Source: Apiotrichum sp. Y4204
Lineage: Eukaryota; Basidiomycota; Tremellomycetes; Trichosporonales; Trichosporonaceae
Length of the DNA stretch: 64,000 bases
Assembly: GCA_025531455.1 (NCBI GenBank)
Contig: JAMYHL010000009.1
Coordinates: forward strand, 186,001 to 250,000
Reading direction: 5' to 3'
Numbering within the stretch: the stretch's first letter is position 1; each line of letters starts with the position of its first letter. The position numbers were made by a program, and so were the translations under genes. Positions 57,411-64,000 of this stretch are shown here, in pieces. The notes under the pieces are model-generated. The model did no database searches and was not told where the DNA came from. It saw only the letters and a list, made by a program, of their open reading frames with translations.

Positions 57411-60400
57411 ATGGCGCCCGTGCCGGGCCTGGACAAGGCCGTGAGCCTGTACAGCTCGGAGAAGGTCCGCGAGCGCACGCAGGGCTCAGAACTCCTCCGC
57501 GACCTGTTCAGCAACCACGAGAACCTTGACCGCTTCGCAGAGACCGCCGTCCTCAACAAGGGTGCCGGGTGGGTCGACATATTTCAGACCATGTACACCG
57601 TCGTGCTCACCGAGCGGCGTGCGGCGGCCAGGAAGACGGGCGCTGTTGCGGGTGCGTGTGATGGAGGCTGGGTGGGGTGCCAGTCGCTAGGCTCACCCCG
57701 CTCTTCCTCGCTTCTTCTGAAACGTTTCCTGCTGTCTTTGACTAACACGCAGCGGAAAGGCGGCTCGCAGATGCCGTCTCTCTCCTCCGCTATGTTGCGG
57801 AGCGCTCCGTGCTCAAGCTTACCGGGCACGCGATAGCGTCGCTAGTCACCCACATGACCGCGCTCCTCGTCGGCGAGTATGGCACAATTGACGAACGCGT
57901 CGCGATCGACTACGTCAAGACCATGCGGACCCTACTGTCTTTTCCCCCGCATTTGGAGCACCTCGAACCGGTGAACTGGCGCCGGCTGATGGGCGTGTGC
58001 TGGGCCGGCCTGCTCGGCGACCGCGTGAGTCTCGACGACGACGAGGCATGGGGCGCCGGACCACAGCCCGACGAGGACGACGAGTCGCCGAGCACGCGGT
58101 CCGTTTCTCCCTCTGTTGCGACCGAGCTTGTCACCCTCATTCCTATTCTGCTCTCCGGCACCCGCATGCCCCTCATCTCGGCCCCCCTCGACGTCGACGA
58201 CACGAGTCCGCCCCGACCTTCCCTCGGATACCTGATTCTCCTCAAGATAAGCCGGTATCTCCAGCAACTCTCGTCGCCCGATATGGTCCCCCTTGAGGTC
58301 CTCCGATCACTAAACCTTGTGCTAGCTGAACTCGAGCTGAACGCCCGCGAGGAGTTTACCAAGGCATCACTCAAGATCTTCCCTCAGATTGCAAACACAT
58401 TTGCGAGCCGCAACAAGCTCGCATTGCGGGAAAGCGCACTCGTCGCGCTGCGTATCATGCTCCCGTTCGTGACTCACCCTAATGTCAGCGATGGCGACAG
58501 CAAAGAGGAAGTCCGTAGTGCACTATCGCGACTAATCGAGAATCTCCGCAGGGAGGCCGGGTCGCGTGCCGCCATCCGGCCTATTGAACTGGAAACGCTG
58601 CGGTTTGACCCCAGCATCGCGAAACCGTCAGCGACAAAGAGTGCCTTTCAGCTGGCTGGCGTAATGGTTAGTTTCTCGTCTTCACCAAAAACTAACATCC
58701 CAGGCCGGCTTTGACTTTGACGCAGCCCAAGCGCTCAACTGGGCGGCCGTGGAGTTTTACGCCGATTGTTGCTATCTCATCTCGGAATCGTGCGCCCCTC
58801 CATCACCTTCGGTTTCCCAGACACCGCGGAGAAAGCGCCAGCGGACAGAAGATAGCCTCACAGAGCTGCTAACCCTCGCGAGCGTCAGCCAGCCCCAGAC
58901 ACGGCAGCTCGCATGCCAGGTGGTAGTATTTCTTCTGGCAAAGCACTCGACGACACTGCAGTCTCATGCGACAGTCGCTATCCGAAGGAAGTTACTGGAA
59001 CTCATCCAAAGCGAGGATGCGGGCAAGGACTCGGTCGTGCAGTCGTGGTGCTTTATCGGCCTCTCCTTCATGGCGACGTTTGACGACACCCCGAGTGATC
59101 CCCTCCACCGGAGCCAGCCTGTCAATCCATCGTTCTCCAGTCGACCGCGTGAAGAGTCGCCATGGGAGGCTCTGTGGAGCCTCGCCATGCGGTGTACCTC
59201 GGAGCGCTCCGTTTCTCGAGCCGCATGTCATGCCGCAAATGTCGTCCTCAACACCGGCAAGGTCGACCGCACCCGCTGTGTTAACGACATCCACACCTTC
59301 CTCCTGGAGATCAAGTTCCGCTCCCCGGACATTTCGGATGCCTCAACCGCCTTCCTTGCGGCCTGTCTGAGGACGATTCACGCTGACCCGGGACTGTATT
59401 CAGAGGGTCTTGCAGACGAGGTGATCCGGTTAGTCGGTCGCAAATTCAGCAATGTGTATGACAGCAAATCTTTGAGCTCCGCTACACCGTCGAATATCCT
59501 CGACTTTCTGTCCGCCATTTGCCGCTTGTCAAGCTGCGGGATCGCAGATGCGTCGGTCGCGGAACATCTCCCAGACTCGCCCATCGTGAACCAGACCATC
59601 CAGGCGGTGAAGACAGCGCCGATACGGAATAACATTCTGTATGGCACCATTCCCTCGCTCCCAGAGACTTCGACATTGCTTCCGACAATTGCCGCTGAAA
59701 GTGAAAGCCGGAGCGAAGCAACATTGGAATCACTGGAAGTTTTGGACGGGAGACCACTCAAGCTGTCCCGCATTCTCTGCCTCGCACTCGACAGTGTCCG
59801 CGAAGAATGGATCTCAAACACGCGACCAGCGTTTGTCACGGCCCAGCGTCTCCGAAAAGGGATTGACCTCATTGTTCTTGTCCTCGCATTCCAGGCGACA
59901 ATTCAGGCTAATGGCTTTCGTCCCGACTCACATGGCTGTCTGCAGAGCGCAGTATCGCTCCTCGGGCTGATTCTTCCCAATCTCCGCACGTTCTCGGACA
60001 ATGTCCCAGAGCAACACCTGGTGTGGCGGGGCTTCATGCCCCTCTACTACCGCAAATCCCCGCAGCCGGATATGTGGCCGATACTGCTACGGCCGGACCA
60101 CGACTCGGGTATCCGGCGCGACGTCCTTCCGCCCAGCAGATATGCCTCTCACCAGGACGAGGGCGAGGAGCCTGGAAACAATCCTCGGGACAAGCTGCTT
60201 GCGATAATATGGCGCCGGCAGGAGGTGGGTTTCCAGTTTTGCCATGATTAACCCTCAGGTGCAAGATGCCCTGACTGAAATTGTCGAGACCACAACCGCT
60301 GTTCTTCAGAACGTATGCTCTCCAAAGGCGACTAACGGCGGGGACGATGCGGACGACGAGTTTGGAGCAATCCTGACAACTGACGGTATGGACGCCATGA

Positions 60401-63400
60401 CCCAGTCGGCCGAGGCGAAAGAGGCGCAGCGATCAAGCGAGTCGCTCATACAGACTCTGGTGGACATCCGCGTCCGGCTGCCGTTGCTGTCCTCTCCCGA
60501 ATTTCAGCCAACAAAAGACATTCCGCTCCTTAACATCTTCCTCGCCGCGGAACGGGGCCGATTCTTGCAGATCGGGTTTGCCATCTGTGATGCCATCATG
60601 GAGAAGAGTCTTCGCCTGACGGTCCATGCGCTCGACATTATTCTCGAGTCACTAGCGGAGCGGTTGAGAAAGTACGCCTTCAACCGCGACGGCGATTTCC
60701 TGCGGCTGGCGCTCGTGTTCCTCACATGCTCAGTCAACTTTTGGGTCTCCGCGGAGAGCGGTCTCACTGGCCCAGCGATCGACATTGTGCAGACACTGGT
60801 GTACATGGGCGAAGTGGGCAAACTCTATGCGTGGGCCGCGCGTCTCCAGCTCCTAGTCCTCATTGACGAGTACCTCCAATACGACCCGACCTACACTACC
60901 TGGATACAGGAGCAAGGTGATGTGTCCATGGACGGGTCCGAGGTCGCATGGGGCCCGCTCTCCTACGTCCTTGCAGCAACCAAGGACATTGACAGCCGCG
61001 TCCGCTTCCGCGCCGTCACCTCTGCCTCTGGTGTCCACTACCTTGAGCTGCCACCGGAGCAGCAGCGCCGAGCCTACTTTGATGTCCTGTCGGGCCAGAG
61101 TCGCATGGCGTACAACTGGGATCACTATCTCACAAACGTGATATGGAAGCTCAACACTTGCCTCGCAAGCGCACAGCTCCGCTCAGCGACCATGTTCCAT
61201 CTCTACGAGGTCATCGACTTTGACGCAAGCTTCCTCGACCACCTGCGGCCCGGACTCGAGGCCGTCGCGCATCGACTGGGTTTGTCATCGCTCAAGCCGC
61301 TTTTCGTCGCACACGCAACAATCCTCATAACAAATCAGCTGCGCTGCGGCCAGCTGCCCCTCAGCCTCCCCTGCGCACTATACGGATGTTCCACGCGCCG
61401 CGAGTTTGCCCGCCTCTGTATTGAAACTGTGGGCCCAACACTACTTGCCCACCCGACATCAGACAACTATCTCGCCTTCTTCTCCGACGCGTGCCAGGCC
61501 GCCCTCTTCCCGGAACATCTCGCCCGTGAGAGGTATCTTCCGTTTGCCGCTGCCATTGCCGTGGTCGAAAGTCTGCGAGAACTGGACTACCCTACGACTG
61601 AGGCGATCACCAAGACGAGCTTGGCGGCCCTTGCGGAATTGCCGCCCGCATCTGACAAAACCGATAATGCCCGCTTAATCAAACACAGGATCGAGCTCAT
61701 CGTCTCCAGCTTAATCGGCCTTACTGACCTTTCGCTCAGCAACCAATCTCTTGCTGGGATTTTGAACTCGATGGACAAGGGCATTGCTGGGGACATTTTC
61801 GTGCAGCTGATGGAGCACGATAACGAGAAGAATGAGGCGCCTACAGTTCTTGACCCTTGTGGGCCAGATTCGGTGATCCTCCAGGCCCACGGTTTCTTCC
61901 GAATCCAGTTCAAGAATATGTCCAAGCGGCGCATGGTGTTTGACTCTGTCGTACGGTTGTTCTATGCCTTCAACGACACGTATCTCGTCAATGAGCAGCG
62001 CCGGTATCTTCGTGCAATCGCCATGCTGGTGTCGCTCTATTCCGCCGAGTTTACCTATGGGACGATACTGCAGCAGTTCCTGAGAAACGTCGTCGAGCTG
62101 CTCACCATGGAGAACTTTGCCCACGTCGCAATGTCCATGCTCGAGTGGGGCTTTGGAATGGTTCCGAAGTGTGAACGCGACGAGCCTGATCTTGTCGATA
62201 TCCTCATCAATCTAGGCTCAGTCCACGCCAAACTTCACGGCAACGACGTACTAGAATCGGTGTCACTACGTCTCGACGACTGGATCGCGAGCCGGCAATC
62301 ATGGATGCGCTCACCAATCATCATGGCGGCACTCGAGACGGCTCTTGTTTTCTGGCCGTCCAAGTGGGCGGCCAACTTTCAGCTCGGTACGGAGTTTGAC
62401 TACGACACTGTGGCAACCATTGCGGAGCGCCGAACGATACAGAACCCGATGGCGCTTTGCCCGCGCCTTGACAAGGCTGTCGATGCGAAGAACACGGCCC
62501 AGAAGGAGGCGTTCCTGTCGTCCACATTCTGGTATCTCAAAAAGGGTATCGCCGCCTCACAGTGGGACTCGGACAATGCCCTCTGTTTCATCGACCTTGT
62601 GTCCAAAGCTGGCGGCGATGTTCATGCGCCTTCATTGCAGACCATCAAGGGTCTCATGGGCCGCTCGCGCGTTAACGAGCACGGCAAGTACTACGTCAAG
62701 TATCCGGACCTCGGTCTCCGTGTTCTCGTCATGGGCGCACTCGTAGAACAGACTGCTACTGAGGACTACCGTCTGCGGACTACGGCGTATGACGTGCTTC
62801 AGTCCATGGTCTCGATCCTCAAGGAAATGGTGGACAAGACCCCCGCGGCCATTCCCAACCAACTCCGCGATCTCATTGTATATCTCATACCACAGACTTC
62901 TGTCTGGCCTTCCCAGCAAGTCGACATTCAGGATCTCATAGGAGAGGCTTCGGGCTCGGCGTGGGTGTACAAGTCGCGCGCGCACGGCACGTGGGCCAAG
63001 GAGCTTGCGCTTATGTTGGGCACTTTGGCGGCACACGACGACTCATTCTACGCGTGTCTCCGTCCAATGCTGTCTCTGGAGGGTAACACCGCGATAGAAC
63101 TCCTGCCATTCCTCGTTCAGGCAGTTCTTACCTGTGGCTCCACCGTCCACGCTGAAGAGACACAGCGCCGTGCCGCTGCTCTCACGACCCATTTCACCCA
63201 GGTCCTTAAGTTCCCTGGCGCAGCCACGCAGACTTTGGAGGCGATTATAAACATCGTTCTGCATCTCCGCCACTTCCAGCCGCCCTACGGATACGGCGAG
63301 CTGTCGTATAATCATTGGCTCGACATTGACCCGATCGTGTTGAGCGAGGCGGCCGAGAAATGCGGGGCATATACCAGCTCGCTCCTCTTTCTCGAGCTGG

Positions 63401-64000
63401 CAAAGGATAGGGACGACGCCCAGGGCGACGCCGATTTCGACCTCTCCACTCCGCAGATCCAAAAGGTGAGCTGTGGTACTCATATCTGTACAGCTGACAT
63501 CAGATCATGTACGACATCTACAGTAATGTTGAGGATCCGGACGGCTTCTATGGTATCCAGAACAACGATGTTTGGGACTCTTTGCTCCGTCGGTTGGATC
63601 ACGAAAACCAGCCGCTCAAATCGTTAGGATACAATCTCTCCAGCTACGAGGCGACGCGCTCCGCTCCAGCGATGGTCTCCGCGGCCGGCAACATGCACAA
63701 TCTCGGCTTCCACTCGGTGTCTGCAACGCTGCTGAAGACAATGAGGCGCGAGGGTGATAGGGACGCCACGTCTGATCCCCTCTTCCTCGAGCAAGCCTGG
63801 CGTATGGGCGATTGGGACGTACCTGTATCTTCGGCTCTTGCCGAGACAGCTCCTGGAAGATTGTATTCCGCACTGCGGGCCGTTCATCGCGAGCGTGATC
63901 GCGACCATGTGCGTCAGCTCGTGGACGAGACGATACGCAAGGAGATGGTGCGTCTGAAGAACATAGGCGCGGAGCGTATGACGGAAATCAAGGCGGCCGC
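57411..64000 (+). CDS. TEL1: TEL1/ATM checkpoint kinase, N-terminal and FAT part (truncated by window end)
   Basis: Tel1/ATM is a PI3K-like protein kinase that responds to double-strand breaks and maintains telomeres. Exons 57411-57651, 57753-58666, 58704-60224, 60259-63465 and 63504-64000 (continuing) give 2126 codons in frame. Near the start, LYSSEKVRERTQGSELLRDLF (about 12-32) fits the TAN motif found only in ATM/Tel1. A long helical-repeat solenoid follows without simple motifs. Near the end HWLDIDPIVLSEAAEKCGAYTSS and IMYDIYSNVEDPDGFYGIQ match the start of the FAT domain of ATM. The kinase and FATC domains lie beyond the right edge. Introns are 34-101 nt and the exons are much longer than in most genes here. 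Confidence 0.92.

Noticed and set aside
1..64000. Transposons, long terminal repeats, CRISPR arrays, rRNA
   Set aside because: No transposase, reverse transcriptase or integrase frames, no long direct or inverted repeats and no rRNA-like stretches were seen by eye; only short simple repeats.

Overview
The window is a stretch of fungal nuclear DNA, most likely from a basidiomycete yeast or mould of the Tremellomycetes, and I would guess the Trichosporonales. This rests on gene content and gene structure. Almost every gene is cut by short introns, often 34-60 nt, with GTGAGT-like donors, CTNAC-like branch sites and NAG acceptors. Coding DNA is GC-rich and favours C or G at third positions. The proteins are typical of fungi (ACC1, ARO2, TEL1, RAD1, PPS1, CUE1, SFT2). 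The order was not confirmed by any database search. Nearly all gene models are spliced by eye: each join was checked for frame and for agreement with the family's conserved residues.

Layout. The left edge holds the 5' exons of a ferrochelatase gene (minus). It is divergent from an FCP1/NIF-type HAD protein (877-3149, +), which converges on an AIM41/YqeY protein (3272-3904, -). RAD1/XPF follows (4234-8189, +, 16-17 exons). A 2.6 kb gap with low-complexity DNA, including a 30-base C run, precedes PPS1 (10810-14569, +). The largest gap (14.57-21.11 kb) has no convincing gene; its right part looks like the leader of an MHYT-domain membrane protein (21113-25311, +), probably with a 5'-UTR intron. 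Next come GEMIN2 (-) and ARO2 chorismate synthase (+), a divergent pair; a small Spo12-like gene (+); an NRAMP metal transporter (+); CUE1 (+); an unrecognised seven-helix receptor-like protein (34323-36056, -); WDR83/MORG1 (-); ZNHIT2 (+); and ACC1 acetyl-CoA carboxylase (40171-48416, -, 2235 aa). After a 2.45 kb gap come SDS3 (-), SFT2 (+), WDR89-like (+), a SIKE/FGFR1OP2-type coiled-coil protein (-), and TEL1/ATM (+), which runs off the right edge before its kinase domain.

Function. This is ordinary eukaryotic housekeeping and signalling, with no clustering by pathway: haem and lipid synthesis, aromatic amino acids, DNA damage response (RAD1 and TEL1), snRNP assembly, chromatin, ER quality control and Golgi traffic. 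I saw no mobile element, CRISPR array, rRNA or credible tRNA. The least explained parts are the orphan seven-helix protein, the three-motif MHYT sensor with its very long leader, and the gene-poor 14.6-19 kb stretch. Other points of interest are micro-exons (8 and 11 nt), introns that are stop-free multiples of three, and a shared TCACGTGA palindrome in two divergent promoters.
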